Below are positions 38,329 to 47,874 of a DNA stretch of 64,000 bases, in pieces. The translations under genes were made by a program, and so were the position numbers. Numbering within the stretch: the stretch's first letter is position 1; each line of letters opens with the position of its first letter. This DNA is from Vitreoscilla sp. (GTDB lineage Bacteria; Pseudomonadota; Gammaproteobacteria; Burkholderiales; Burkholderiaceae_C), in NCBI GenBank assembly GCA_018780145.1, contig JADMKA010000146.1, forward strand, positions 1 through 64,000. Direction: 5' to 3'. Below the pieces are notes generated by a model. It made no database searches. It was not told the DNA's origin and saw only the letters and a list, made by a program, of their open reading frames with translations.

Positions 38329-38709
38329 TCAGGTGTGCAGCAACCGGCCGCCGCCGAAGGACCAGTTCTCCCAGGCCGTTTCCTTGAACACGACCATCAC
38401 CTGCTCGGTGTCCAGGCCCAGCGTGGCCAGCGAGCCCATCAGGTGGGCCAGCAACTGGCGTTTCACCTTCACGCTGCGGCCGACCGACCAGAGGATCTCG
38501 ATCAGCACGAAATCCTCACCGCGGTCCGAGCCCAGGTCGGGGTAGCGCGGGTCGAAGCGGAAGTCCTCGGCACCCAGCTCGAGCACGCGGTGGAAGCGGT
38601 CGGTGGGTGGCACGCCGCTGGCCAGCAGGGCTGAGTGCACGGCGTCGAGCACGCCGGTCTTGAACTCGGGGGCCTTCGGGGCACGAACGGTGAGTGTCAC
38701 CAAGGGCAT
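38329..38709 (-). CDS. Tautomerase-superfamily protein
   Basis: 126 residues. After removal of Met the N-terminus is Pro-1 (PLVTLTVRAP), the catalytic base of the 4-oxalocrotonate tautomerase/MIF superfamily. Other segments: DAVHSALLASGVPPTDRFHRVLEL, FDPRYPDLGSDRGEDFVLIEI and VKVKRQLLAHLMGSL. Longer than classic 62-residue enzymes, matching the fused or long tautomerases. Substrate unknown. Convergent with the transglutaminase-like gene across the repeat. Confidence 0.85.
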   Translation of the reverse strand: MPLVTLTVRAPKAPEFKTGVLDAVHSALLASGVPPTDRFHRVLELGAEDFRFDPRYPDLGSDRGEDFVLIEILWSVGRSVKVKRQLLAHLMGSLATLGLDTEQVMVVFKETAWENWSFGGGRLLHT

Positions 38710-38784
38710 GGGGACTCCGGGCAGGGCGTGGAACGGGCATCCATCATGCCGTACGCTTGAGGCCCAGCCTGAGGGAGCCACCTC

Positions 38785-39663
38785 ATGATCCGATTGACAC
38801 CGCACATCAAGGACCTGGCCGATGGCTTCCAGGTGAGGCGCCTGCTGCCTGCTGCCGCGCAGCGCTCGGTGGGGCCTTTCGTCTTCTTCGACCACTTCGG
38901 CCCGGTGACGCTGCCCGCCGAGGCCGATACGGATGTCGGCCCGCACCCGCACATCGGCCTGGCGACGGTGACCTACCTGTTCGAAGGCGCCTTCCTGCAC
39001 CGCGACAGCCTGGGCACGGTGCAGGAGATCCGCCCCGGTGCCGTGAACTGGATGACAGCCGGCCGGGGCATCGTGCACTCCGAGCGCACGCCGCCGGCAC
39101 TGGCAGGCCGCGAGCGCCGAATCCATGGGCTGCAGTTGTGGCTGGCATTGCCCGAGGCCCAGGAAGAGGGCGAGCCAGGCTTCCAGCATGTGCCGGCCGA
39201 GGCGATCCCGGAGGTGGCCGTTCCCGACGCGGTGGTGCGCGTGCTGGTGGGTGCTGCCTTCGGCCGGGCGTCGCCCGTGGCCACCGCCAGCCCCACGCTG
39301 TACCTGGACCTGACCTTGACCGGCGATGTGCCCCTGCGGCTCCCGGCCGGCCTGGCCGAGGAGCTGGCCGTCTACAGCCCGGAGCACACGCTGCTGGTCG
39401 ATGGCGAGGTGCTGCCACCGCAGGTGATGGCGGTGCCGGACGGTACGCATGCCATCGAACTGGCGGGCCCGGCCGGCAGCCGCTGCGTGGTGATCGGTGG
39501 GGAGCGGCTGCACACGCCGCGCCACATGTGGTGGAACTTCGTGGCGAGCCAGCGTGGCTTGCTGGAGGCTGCCGCCTACCGCTGGGAGACTGGCGCCTTT
39601 CCGCCGATCCCAGGCGACGACGAAGGGCGCCTGCGCATGCCGCCGTTCCCCAGTGGCCGGTAG
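38785..39663 (+). CDS. Pirin-family protein
   Basis: 292-residue bicupin of the pirin family: FVFFDHFGPVTLP near residue 33, metal ligands in HPHIGLATVTYLFEG near 55, VNWMTAGRGIVHSERTPP near 90, and the C-terminal cupin with VIGGERLHTPRHMWWNFVAS. Some pirins have quercetin 2,3-dioxygenase activity; others modulate enzymes or regulators. Its role here is not visible. 75 bases separate it from the tautomerase start in the other direction. Confidence 0.93.
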   Translation: MIRLTPHIKDLADGFQVRRLLPAAAQRSVGPFVFFDHFGPVTLPAEADTDVGPHPHIGLATVTYLFEGAFLHRDSLGTVQEIRPGAVNWMTAGRGIVHSERTPPALAGRERRIHGLQLWLALPEAQEEGEPGFQHVPAEAIPEVAVPDAVVRVLVGAAFGRASPVATASPTLYLDLTLTGDVPLRLPAGLAEELAVYSPEHTLLVDGEVLPPQVMAVPDGTHAIELAGPAGSRCVVIGGERLHTPRHMWWNFVASQRGLLEAAAYRWETGAFPPIPGDDEGRLRMPPFPSGR

Positions 39664-39739
39664 CGGCCGGTGGCGATCACCGTGTGCCCACCGACAGAGG
39701 CCATGCGATGATCGGCAAGCGCGGTGATGCTCCAGGACA

Positions 39740-41158
39740 ATGCCGGTCATGAGCCTGCCCACCCCCGTTCGCCTCCTAACGCTGCAACGCCAGCTCGAAT
39801 CCGGCCTGCTGGAGCGTGACACCGCCGCACGGTTGGTGCTGCTGGCAGCTCTGGCCGGCGAGCATGTGCTGCTGATCGGCCCGCCGGGCACCGCCAAGAG
39901 CGAACTGGCGCGCCGCCTGCACCATGCCTTCAGCGGAGCACGCTACTTCGAGCGCCTGCTGACCCGTTTCTCGACGCCTGAGGAACTGTTCGGCCCGCTG
40001 TCGCTGGTGGCGCTGGAGAACGACCGCTACGAGCGCCTGACCGACGGCTTCCTGCCCACCGCGGGCATCGCCTTTCTCGACGAGGTGTTCAAGGCCAACT
40101 CGGCGATCCTCAATGCGCTGCTGACCCTGCTCAACGAGCGCGAGTTCGACAACGGCAGCGGCCGCCAGCCCACGCCGCTGATCAGCGTGGTGGGCGCCAG
40201 CAACGAACTGCCGGCCGACGATGCGCTGCTGGCCTTCTTCGACCGCTTCCTGCTGCGGGTGCCGGTGGCGCCGGTGGGGGATGCCTCGTTCGAGGCCTTG
40301 CTTCGGCTGCCGGCCGCCGAGCCCGGCTCGGCACCCCCACTCGACGAGGCCGAGCGTCGGGCGATCATGCAGGCCGCCGCCGCGGTGCGGCTGGGCGACG
40401 AGGCGGTGGCCGCTTGCACGGCGCTGCGCCAGTGGCTGGCCAGCCGCGGGCAGGGCCTGTCCGACCGGCGCTGGCGGCAGTGGGTGGGCCTGATGCGCAC
40501 GGCGGCCGCCACCGAAGGCCGGGCCGAGGTCGACGGGCTGGACCTCTGGCTGGCACCCTACGTGGCCGGGGCCACTCCGCAGGAGGCCGAGGCGCTGGCG
40601 CAGTGGTTCGAGGCCGATTGGTTGCAGGCCGTGCCGCTGGAACTGGCCTGGCTCGGTCGTGCGGTGGAGGCCTTCGAAAAGCAGCTGGAGCTGGAACAGA
40701 GCGCGCAGGCCGAGGGCGCCGAGAGCGACACCGCCGGCAAGCTGGCCCTGGCCCGGGCGATCGGCCTGGGCGACGGGTCGGGCGGCGAACCAGCCGCCGT
40801 GGTGATGCCACGCCTGACCATCGCCGGTCTCGAGGCCCAGCTGCGCCGCCACTTCAGCCCGGTGCACATCGCCGCGCGAGTGGCCCAGGTGGAGGGCCTG
40901 ATCGCCCACGTCACGGCGCAGCGCGAGGCACTCGGGCTGCGGGCCGAGACCTTGGCGGCGCAACTCGCCACACGGTTCTGGGTGCCGTCACGCCTGGCCG
41001 CGCGCTGGAACGCCGCGCACGCCGAATCGCTGGCACGCCTGCAGGCGCTGGCCGGTCGCCTGCAGGCGGTGCGTGCAGGCTTCGCCACGCTGCCCGAGGA
41101 TGCGCAGTCGGTGGCCCCGGCGCCCGAGCCGGTGGCGTTGGACGACCTGGCAGCCTGA
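39740..41158 (+). CDS. RavA-like MoxR AAA+ ATPase
   Basis: 472 residues (E. coli RavA about 498). Walker A in HVLLIGPPGTAKSELARRL near residue 47, Walker B in GIAFLDEVFKANSAILNALL near 112, sensor region SVVGASNELPADDALLAFFDRFLLRVPV, and a long C-terminal helical part. With the following VWA protein it forms the RavA-ViaA type of pair, linked in E. coli to respiratory complex assembly. An in-frame ATG at 39749 is an equal start candidate. 8 bases separate it from the VWA gene. Confidence 0.85.
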   Translation: MPVMSLPTPVRLLTLQRQLESGLLERDTAARLVLLAALAGEHVLLIGPPGTAKSELARRLHHAFSGARYFERLLTRFSTPEELFGPLSLVALENDRYERLTDGFLPTAGIAFLDEVFKANSAILNALLTLLNEREFDNGSGRQPTPLISVVGASNELPADDALLAFFDRFLLRVPVAPVGDASFEALLRLPAAEPGSAPPLDEAERRAIMQAAAAVRLGDEAVAACTALRQWLASRGQGLSDRRWRQWVGLMRTAAATEGRAEVDGLDLWLAPYVAGATPQEAEALAQWFEADWLQAVPLELAWLGRAVEAFEKQLELEQSAQAEGAESDTAGKLALARAIGLGDGSGGEPAAVVMPRLTIAGLEAQLRRHFSPVHIAARVAQVEGLIAHVTAQREALGLRAETLAAQLATRFWVPSRLAARWNAAHAESLARLQALAGRLQAVRAGFATLPEDAQSVAPAPEPVALDDLAA

Positions 41159-41166
41159 GCGCGGCC

Positions 41167-42657
41167 ATGCCCACCGCGCATCCCGCCGACCAGCCCTTCG
41201 ACCGCCTGCAGGCCCTGCCGCGCACGGTGTGGTTGCCGAGCCTGGTCACCAGCATCGGGTCGCCGGGCCGGCGCCTGGACGACACGGCTGCGTGGCTGGC
41301 CGCGCTCGGTTGCGGCGAGCTGCCGCCGGCCGATGCCGACTTCGGGGATCCGGCGGCCAGTGCGCCGCTGCGCACCGCCGTGGGCGAACTCGGGCTGCCG
41401 GCACTGGCCCGCGCCACGCCGGCCCTGGCCGAGCAGGTGCTGCGCACCCTGCTGTGGCACCTGGACCGCATCGTCGGCCTGCAACCGGGCCGCTCCCGCG
41501 ACGAGGCCATCGCCACCGTCGCCGAGGAGTTCCGTGGCCGCTGGCAGCTGCAGACCCAGGGGCTGGACGAGGATCTCGCGCTGCTGCAGGGCCTGGGCGA
41601 CTTCGCCCACCTGCGCTGGGACCAGCTGCAAGGCCACCTGCGCTCGCGGCCCTGGCAGGCGGCCCGCCGGGCGGCCGATTGGTTGCGGCAGCTGCCTGAG
41701 CTGGCCGAGTTGATCCGCCAACTCGGGCGCAGCGAGCGCGATGCGCGCCTGCCGCCCGCACCGGCCCCGCCGCCGCCTCGTGGCTCGGCGCAGCCGGTGC
41801 CGCTGCGTGCGGTGCAGACTTTGCTGCCGGACGCCCCCGGCGAGATCGTCGGCGTGCGCTTCTCGGCCCAGCCCGAGCGCATGCTGGCCAGCGAGGCGGT
41901 GATGCTCAAGCACCCGGTGCTGAAGAAGCTCTGGCGCGCCCGCCATGCCGAGGCGCGGCTGCTCAGCTGGGACACCACCGCCGTGTTGACCGACTGGCGG
42001 CCCGACCCGCGGGCGGCCGGGCGGCAGGCCGATGCACCACCCCGGCCGGAGGCCTTGTCGCGCGGGCCGGTGATGGTTTGCCTGGACACCTCGGGCTCGA
42101 TGCGCGGCGCGCCGGAGAACATCGCCAAGGCCGTCACGCTGGCGGCGCTGCGCCTGGCCCACGAGCAGCAGCGTGGCTGCCTGCTGATCGCCTTCGGCGG
42201 CCCGCAGGAGCTGGTGGAACGTGAGCTGGGGCAGGGTGCCGACGGGCTGGCGGCGTTGATGGCGCTGATGGGCCAGGGCTTCGACGGCGGCACGGACATC
42301 CAGACCCCGATCGAGCGCGCGCTGGAGCGGGTGCACGAGGCGCGCTGGTCCCGGGCGGATCTGCTGATCGTCAGCGACGGCGAGTTCGGCTGCGTGCCGC
42401 ACACCCTGGCCCGGCTGGACGAGGCCCGCGCGCGCTTCGGCCTGCGGGTGCAAGGCGTGCTGGTGGGCGACCGCGAGACCATGGGCCTGCTGGAGGTCTG
42501 CGACCACATCCACTGGGTGCGCGACTGGCGGCGCTATGCCGACGCGGCCGAGGGCGGCGACGGCCGCGGCTACTCGCCGGTGCACAGCAAGAGCCTGACG
42601 GCGCTGTACTTCCCGAACGCGCTGTCCAGCCGCGCTGCGCGGCACCGCCCGACCTGA
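41167..42657 (+). CDS. ViaA-like von Willebrand factor A protein
   Basis: 496 residues. The long N-terminal helical region is followed by a C-terminal VWA domain with MIDAS DTSGSMRGAPENIAKAV near residue 310 and GFDGGTDIQTPIERAL. Domain order and length fit ViaA, the partner of RavA. Also contains a Pro-rich linker (APAPPPPRG) near residue 200. Acts in the cytoplasm. This pair is distinct from the coxD/coxE pair. Confidence 0.85.
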   Translation: MPTAHPADQPFDRLQALPRTVWLPSLVTSIGSPGRRLDDTAAWLAALGCGELPPADADFGDPAASAPLRTAVGELGLPALARATPALAEQVLRTLLWHLDRIVGLQPGRSRDEAIATVAEEFRGRWQLQTQGLDEDLALLQGLGDFAHLRWDQLQGHLRSRPWQAARRAADWLRQLPELAELIRQLGRSERDARLPPAPAPPPPRGSAQPVPLRAVQTLLPDAPGEIVGVRFSAQPERMLASEAVMLKHPVLKKLWRARHAEARLLSWDTTAVLTDWRPDPRAAGRQADAPPRPEALSRGPVMVCLDTSGSMRGAPENIAKAVTLAALRLAHEQQRGCLLIAFGGPQELVERELGQGADGLAALMALMGQGFDGGTDIQTPIERALERVHEARWSRADLLIVSDGEFGCVPHTLARLDEARARFGLRVQGVLVGDRETMGLLEVCDHIHWVRDWRRYADAAEGGDGRGYSPVHSKSLTALYFPNALSSRAARHRPT

Positions 42658-42705
42658 GCCTGCCCGTTCGGCCGGGTCATCGGCTTAGCGGTGCGGACGA
42701 GGCGC

Positions 42706-44400
42706 TCAGCGGACGGCCTCGGCCACCCGGCGCAGGACATGGGCGGTCATGGACCGCGCCAGCTCGTTCTTGCCGACGAACACGGTGCCGCAACCCTCCT
42801 GCTCCAGCAGGGCGGCCTCCTCGGCGTTCTCGCTGCGCACGACCACATCCACCGTCGGGTTCAGGCTGCGGGCGGTTTCCACCATCTGGCGCACATCCAC
42901 TGTCTGCGGCGTGGCAATGACCAGCAACCGGGCCTCGGCGATGTGGGCCTGGATCAGCGTGGCCGGGTCGACCGCATTGCCCAGCACGGCGGCCTGGCCT
43001 TCGCTGCGCAGGCGCTCGACGATCTCCCGGTTCTCCTCGGCCACGACGAAGGGGATGCCCTGTGTCTTCAACGCCGCCGCGATGCCCTGGCCCACGCGGC
43101 CGTGGCCGACCAGCACCACCTGGTGGCGCAGGAACTTCGCGTCGGTCGACATCGGCAACTCGGCCAGCGGGTCGTCGCTGCGGTCGAGCCGGCGGGCCAA
43201 TGCGGAGTGCGCACGCGCCCAGCGCAGCGCGGGTTCGATGGCGGCAAAGACCAGCGGGTTCAGCGCGATCGAGATCAGCGCCCCGGCCAGGATCAGGCTC
43301 TGGCCGGTGGCTGGCAGCACGCCCAGCGACATGCCGAGCCCGGCGAGGATGAACGAGAACTCGCCGATCTGTGCCAGGCCAGCCGAGACCGTGAGCGCGG
43401 TGTTCAGCGGGTAGCGCATCAGCAGCACCAGCGCGGCGGCTGCCAGCGTCTTGCCGAGCACGATGATGCCGACGACGGCCAGCACCTTCAGCGGCTCGTC
43501 GACCAGCACGCGCGGGTCGAACAGCATGCCGACCGAGACGAAGAACAGCACCGCGAAGGCATCGCGCAGCGGCAGGGTCTCTTCTGCTGCACGGTGGCTG
43601 AACTCCGACTCGCGCAGCACCATGCCGGCGAAGAAGGCGCCGAGCGCGAAGCTCACGCCGAACAGTTGCGCCGATCCGTAGGCGATGCTCACCGCGGCCG
43701 CCACGACGCACAGCGTGAACAGCTCGCGCGAGCCGGTGCGCGCCACCTGCCACAGCAGCCACGGGAAGACCCGCCGGCCCACCACCCACATCAGCACCAC
43801 GAAGGCGGCCACCTGCAGCACCGTGCGCCCGAGCGTTTCCCACAGTGCCGATGCCGACCCGCCGCCGTCCGCACCGGCCATGCCGGCCAGCGGCGGCAGC
43901 AGCACCAGCACCAGCACCATCGCCAGATCCTCGACGACCAGCCAGCCGATCGCGATGCGGCCATTGACCGAATCGACCAGGCCACGGCTCTCCAGCGCCT
44001 TCAACAGCACCACGGTGCTCGCCACCGACAGGGCCAGGCCGAAGACGATGGCCGCCGGCAGCGCCCAGCCCCACCAGGTGGCCACGCCGGCGCCCAGTGC
44101 GGTGGCGACGATCATCTGCACCAGCGCGCCCGGCAGGGCCACCTTGCGCACCGACATCAAGTCGTCCAACGAGAAGTGCAGGCCCACGCCGAACATCAGC
44201 AGCATCACGCCGACCTCTGCGAACTGGCTGGCGATCTCGATGTCACCGACAAAGCCCGGCGTGGCCGGCCCGATCAGGATTCCCGCGATCAGATAGCCCA
44301 CCAGCGCGGGCAGTTTGAGCCGGGCGGCCACGAAGCCCAGGACCAGGGCCGCCGCGAAGGCGGCGGCAATCAGCGTGATCAGGGGCGTGGCATGGGGCAT
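42706..44400 (-). CDS. CPA2-family cation:proton antiporter (YbaL-like)
   Basis: 564 residues. About twelve membrane helices in the first 385 residues (VGYLIAGILIGPATPGFV; FGLALSVASTVVLLKALE; ALGAFFAGMVLRESEFSHRAA; GLAQIGEFSFILAGLGMSLG), then a cytoplasmic TrkA-N domain with the NAD motif LVGHGRVGQGIAAALK near 418. This architecture is shared by KefB/KefC and YbaL; length and LKLPALVGYLIAG favour YbaL. Probably potassium or sodium efflux. Convergent with the VWA gene. Confidence 0.9.
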   Translation of the reverse strand: MPHATPLITLIAAAFAAALVLGFVAARLKLPALVGYLIAGILIGPATPGFVGDIEIASQFAEVGVMLLMFGVGLHFSLDDLMSVRKVALPGALVQMIVATALGAGVATWWGWALPAAIVFGLALSVASTVVLLKALESRGLVDSVNGRIAIGWLVVEDLAMVLVLVLLPPLAGMAGADGGGSASALWETLGRTVLQVAAFVVLMWVVGRRVFPWLLWQVARTGSRELFTLCVVAAAVSIAYGSAQLFGVSFALGAFFAGMVLRESEFSHRAAEETLPLRDAFAVLFFVSVGMLFDPRVLVDEPLKVLAVVGIIVLGKTLAAAALVLLMRYPLNTALTVSAGLAQIGEFSFILAGLGMSLGVLPATGQSLILAGALISIALNPLVFAAIEPALRWARAHSALARRLDRSDDPLAELPMSTDAKFLRHQVVLVGHGRVGQGIAAALKTQGIPFVVAEENREIVERLRSEGQAAVLGNAVDPATLIQAHIAEARLLVIATPQTVDVRQMVETARSLNPTVDVVVRSENAEEAALLEQEGCGTVFVGKNELARSMTAHVLRRVAEAVR

Positions 44401-44473
44401 CAGCGCGGTGGGGTCTCGGGCAGGTGTGTCGAGCCAGTGTAGCGAGCCCCACCCGGCCGCCTGTGGAAAACCC

Positions 44474-45457
44474 TCAGTCCTGGCTCAGGCCGATCCGCCT
44501 GGCGACCGCGCCCCAGGTCTTCGAGTCCTCGGCCAGCCGCGCGGCGGTCTGCGCCGGGCTGGCCACCACCACCACCTGGTCGCTTTGCCGCAGCTTCTCG
44601 ACCACGTCCGGCAACCTGAGCGCGTTAGCCATCGCGGTGTGCATCGCGTTGACGATGGGCTCCGACGTGCCGCGCGGCGCGAAGAGCACCAGCGAGAACG
44701 TGGCGTCGAAGCCCGGGTAGCCGGATTCGGCCACGGTGGGCACCTCGGGCAACAAGGCCGAGCGCTGCGCGCCCGAGACCGCCAAGGCCAGCAGCCGGCC
44801 CGAGCGCACGTGCGGCAGCACCGTGGGCCCGGCCAGGAAGCCGCATTCGACGGTGCCGCCGATGACATCCTGCATCGCCGGGGCCGGGCCCTTGTAGGGC
44901 ACGTGGGTCATCGTGATGCCGGCGGTGGCGCTGAAGAGTTCCGTCGCCAGGTGGCCCGGTGAGCCGGCGCCGCCGGAGGCGTAGCTCATCGGCGCGGCCT
45001 TGGCCTTGGCCACCAGCTGGGCCACGGACTTCACGCCCACGGCCGGGTGACACACGAGGGTCTGGCTGAACGAGGCGGCGCGCATGACCGGCTGCAGGTC
45101 CTCGGGCTTGAAGCCCAGGCGCTGGTAGACATGTGGGTTGACAGTGATCAGCGTGTCGGTGGTCCAAAGCCACGTGGTGCCGTCGGGTGCGGCGCGGGCC
45201 GCCTCCGCGGCACCCAGGTTGCCAGCGGCGCCGGGCTTGTTGTCGAGCACCAGTGTCTGCTTGAGCACCGGTTGCATCTTCTCGAGCGCGGTGCGCAGCA
45301 CGATGTCGCTCGGGCCACCTGGCGGCAGCGGCACGATCACACGCACCGGTTTGTCGGGCCAGGCGGCCTGGGACCAACCGAGTGTCGGGGTGGCGGCGGC
45401 GATGGCCATGGCCAGCAGGCCGGGAGTGCGGCGCAGCGCGGCAATGTGATCGAGCAT
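44474..45457 (-). CDS. Bug-family tripartite tricarboxylate transporter receptor
   Basis: 327 residues with a signal peptide (LAMAIAAATPTLGWSQA, cleavage near 31) and Bug landmarks: VRVIVPLPPGGPSDIVLRTAL, LVLDNKPGAAGNLGAAEAAR, MTHVPYKGPAPAMQDVIGG and FAPRGTSEPIVNAM. Periplasmic solute receptor without local TctA/TctB genes. It lies 42 bases behind the sulfatase gene on the same strand, so its ligand may be a sulfate ester or the released acid. Confidence 0.92.
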   Translation of the reverse strand: MLDHIAALRRTPGLLAMAIAAATPTLGWSQAAWPDKPVRVIVPLPPGGPSDIVLRTALEKMQPVLKQTLVLDNKPGAAGNLGAAEAARAAPDGTTWLWTTDTLITVNPHVYQRLGFKPEDLQPVMRAASFSQTLVCHPAVGVKSVAQLVAKAKAAPMSYASGGAGSPGHLATELFSATAGITMTHVPYKGPAPAMQDVIGGTVECGFLAGPTVLPHVRSGRLLALAVSGAQRSALLPEVPTVAESGYPGFDATFSLVLFAPRGTSEPIVNAMHTAMANALRLPDVVEKLRQSDQVVVVASPAQTAARLAEDSKTWGAVARRIGLSQD

Positions 45458-45499
45458 GGGGTGTCTCCTTCGGTGGTGTTCGGGGGGCAGGGGGCCGGG

Positions 45500-46834
45500 T
45501 CAGCGTTGCGGCATGTCTTTGGCCGAGTAGCCGAGGCTGACGGTGGCGTCGGCCGGGATCGGCGGCATGCTGGCGTTCCAGCGCTCCCAGTCGTCGCGCA
45601 GGCCGGCCAGCAGATCGCCCTCGTGCGGGCCGCGGTTGGCGCGCTCGCGCTCGTCGGCGTCGATGTCGAAGAGGTAGTCGTGGCCGTCCACGCGCAGGTA
45701 CTTCCATCGGCCCTGCCGCAGGGCGCGCTGGCCGCGGTGGTTCATGCGCCAGTGCATCGGCCGCTCGAACTCCGCCTCGCCGCGCAGCAGGCCGAGCAGC
45801 GAGACGCCGTCGAGCGGGGCCTCGGCCGGTGCGGCGGTACCGGCGGCGTCGATGGCGGTGGCTGTCCAGTCCATGGTCAGACAGTGCTGGCGGCTGACAC
45901 GGCCTGGCGCAATGACGGCGGGCCACTGGGCGATCCAGGGCACGCGGATGCCGCCCTCGGTCAGGTCCATCTTGCCGCCCACCAGTGGCCAGTTGTCGGA
46001 GAAGCGCTCGCCGCCGTTGTCGCTGGTGAAGATCACGAGGGTGTTCTCCAGTGCGCCTTGGGCGGCGAGGGCGGCGAGCACCCGGCCGATGCCTTCGTCC
46101 ATGTGGTGGATCATGCGCCGGTAGGTGTGGATGTTGCCGCCGTGCAGGTGGAACAGCTTGTCGCCCAGTTCCGCGGAGACCGCGGCGTCGTCGCGGGTCT
46201 CCCAGGGCCAATGGGGCGCGGTGTAGTGCAGGCTGAGCAGGAAGGGGGCGTCGCCGCCGGCCGTGCGCCCGATGTAGTCCACCGCCCGCTGCGTGATCAG
46301 GTCGGTCAGGTAGCCGATGTCCTGCACCTCCTCCTCGCCCTCCCAGAGGTCGTGGGCGCCGGTGTTGGTGCAGTGGCTGAAGTAGTCGACCCCGCCGGAC
46401 ATGGGGCCGTAGAACTCCTCGTAGCCGGAGCGCAGCGGGCCGAAGTGGGGCGGGTATCCAAGGTGCCACTTGCCCACCAGCGCGGTTCGGTAGCCCACGG
46501 CCCGCAACAGGGACGGCAGGCTCGCGTGCCCGGGGGGCAGGCCCAGCGTGGTGCTGCCGCGCGAGCGGCTGTTGATCGGCTCCTCGGCCGCGCCGCGCAG
46601 GCGGTACTGGTAGCGCCCGGTCATCAGCGCGAAGCGGGTCGGCGAGCAGACCGGCGAGTTCGAATAGCCCTGGGTGAAACGGATGCCTGCCGCGGCCATT
46701 CCGTCGAGCACCGGCGACACCGGGCCGAAAGCAGCAGGCCGCCCGCCATAGCAGCCGAGATCCGCGTAGCCCAGGTCGTCGGCCACGATGAAGACGATGT
46801 TGGGGCGTTGTCCGGGCTGATCACGAGTTGCCAT
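45500..46834 (-). CDS. Type I sulfatase (formylglycine-dependent)
   Basis: 444 residues. The modification site CSPTR at 63-67 (VCSPTRFALMTGRYQYR) fits C-X-P-X-R, so Cys63 would become formylglycine. Metal ligands in NIVFIVADDLGYADLGCYGG near 12 and FTSDNGGERFSDN near 270; VGKWHLGY is the second signature. No signal peptide is visible, suggesting cytoplasmic hydrolysis of imported sulfate esters. The Bug receptor gene follows and a LysR regulator diverges. ATG 46834 has GGAG upstream. Confidence 0.9.
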   Translation of the reverse strand: MATRDQPGQRPNIVFIVADDLGYADLGCYGGRPAAFGPVSPVLDGMAAAGIRFTQGYSNSPVCSPTRFALMTGRYQYRLRGAAEEPINSRSRGSTTLGLPPGHASLPSLLRAVGYRTALVGKWHLGYPPHFGPLRSGYEEFYGPMSGGVDYFSHCTNTGAHDLWEGEEEVQDIGYLTDLITQRAVDYIGRTAGGDAPFLLSLHYTAPHWPWETRDDAAVSAELGDKLFHLHGGNIHTYRRMIHHMDEGIGRVLAALAAQGALENTLVIFTSDNGGERFSDNWPLVGGKMDLTEGGIRVPWIAQWPAVIAPGRVSRQHCLTMDWTATAIDAAGTAAPAEAPLDGVSLLGLLRGEAEFERPMHWRMNHRGQRALRQGRWKYLRVDGHDYLFDIDADERERANRGPHEGDLLAGLRDDWERWNASMPPIPADATVSLGYSAKDMPQR

Positions 46835-46936
46835 GTCCACTCCTGCGCTGTGCTTCTGAGGCGAGCCGAATGTAGACCCGAAGGCAGCGCACCGGTAGTA
46901 GCACAATGCACCGAGCGATAACCAGATGGCATCGGA

Positions 46937-47839
46937 ATGACGCTCCAGCAGATCGCCGACTTTCTCGCGGTGGCACAGCACGGCAGCCTGCACGGCGCGG
47001 CGCGCGCCACCGGGCAGAGCCAGCCCGCGCTGACCAAGTCGCTGCGCCGCCTGGAGGCCGATCTCGGCGCAGCGCTGTTCGACCGCAACGCGCGCGGCAT
47101 GCAGGCCAACGAGTTCGGCAAGCGCTTCCTGATCCATGCCCGGCGGGTGCATGCGGAGAGCGAACGCGCCCGCGACTCGATGGCACAGCTGCTGGGTGAA
47201 CGCCAGGGCCGTGTCGAGTTCGGGATCTCGGTGGCGGCGTCACTGCTGCTGGCGCCGTCGGCCGTCAAGCGCTTCCGCCGCGCCTTCCCCGAGGTCGAAC
47301 TGCGCAGCCGCAGTGGGCTGTACCACTCACTGGTGACGCCACTGCGCGACGGGCAGCTCGATTTCGTGATCTGCCCCGAGCCGGTCGGCGTCTCCGACCC
47401 TGCCCTCGCGATGCGCATGCTGATCCAGAGCCAGATGGTGCTGGTCGGCCGGCGCGACCACCCGCAGGCCAAGGTACGCAGCCTGCAGGCTTTGCAGCAG
47501 GCCGCCTTCTCCGTGGCCGCACCGCGGGGCCAGCCCGGGGGCGGCATCTACCAGATGTTCGAGCGCGCCGGCCTGGGCCCGCCGCGGGTGGAACTGCACA
47601 CCGACGGCCTGATGGACACCGTGGCCTTCGTGGCCGGCAGCGATTGCCTCGCGCTTCTGCCGGCGGCGCTGATGCGCAGCGGCCTGCTGAAGGAGCGTCT
47701 GGTGGCGATACCGATCACCGAGGAACCGCCCACCTACACCGTGGGCCTGTTCCAGCGCGCCGCGGTTCCCCTCACGCCGGCTGCGGCCGAACTGGCCACG
47801 CAGTTCGAGCGCGAAGCGGCCTACCTGCGTCGCGGCTGA
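46937..47839 (+). CDS. LysR-family transcriptional regulator
   Basis: 300 residues. N-terminal winged helix (LQQIADFLAVAQHGSLHGAARATGQSQPALTKSLRRLEADLGAALFDR) and a C-terminal effector domain (RVEFGISVAASLLLAPSAVKRFRRAFP; DFVICPEPVGVSDPALA; DTVAFVAGSDCLALLPAALM). It diverges from the sulfatase/Bug receptor pair across 102 bases and is their likely regulator. I could not fix a convincing T-N11-A operator there. Confidence 0.9.
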   Translation: MTLQQIADFLAVAQHGSLHGAARATGQSQPALTKSLRRLEADLGAALFDRNARGMQANEFGKRFLIHARRVHAESERARDSMAQLLGERQGRVEFGISVAASLLLAPSAVKRFRRAFPEVELRSRSGLYHSLVTPLRDGQLDFVICPEPVGVSDPALAMRMLIQSQMVLVGRRDHPQAKVRSLQALQQAAFSVAAPRGQPGGGIYQMFERAGLGPPRVELHTDGLMDTVAFVAGSDCLALLPAALMRSGLLKERLVAIPITEEPPTYTVGLFQRAAVPLTPAAAELATQFEREAAYLRRG

Positions 47840-47874
47840 GACCGGGCCAGGCCCCAGGGCGCGACAATCGCGCC

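Noticed and set aside
45047-46921. 624-codon plus-strand frame opposite the sulfatase and receptor genes
   Set aside because: No family motif and skewed composition; it is the antisense of two well-supported genes.
46835-46936. LysR operator between the sulfatase gene and the regulator
   Set aside because: Only weak ATGC/GCAT symmetry was found with no convincing T-N11-A core.
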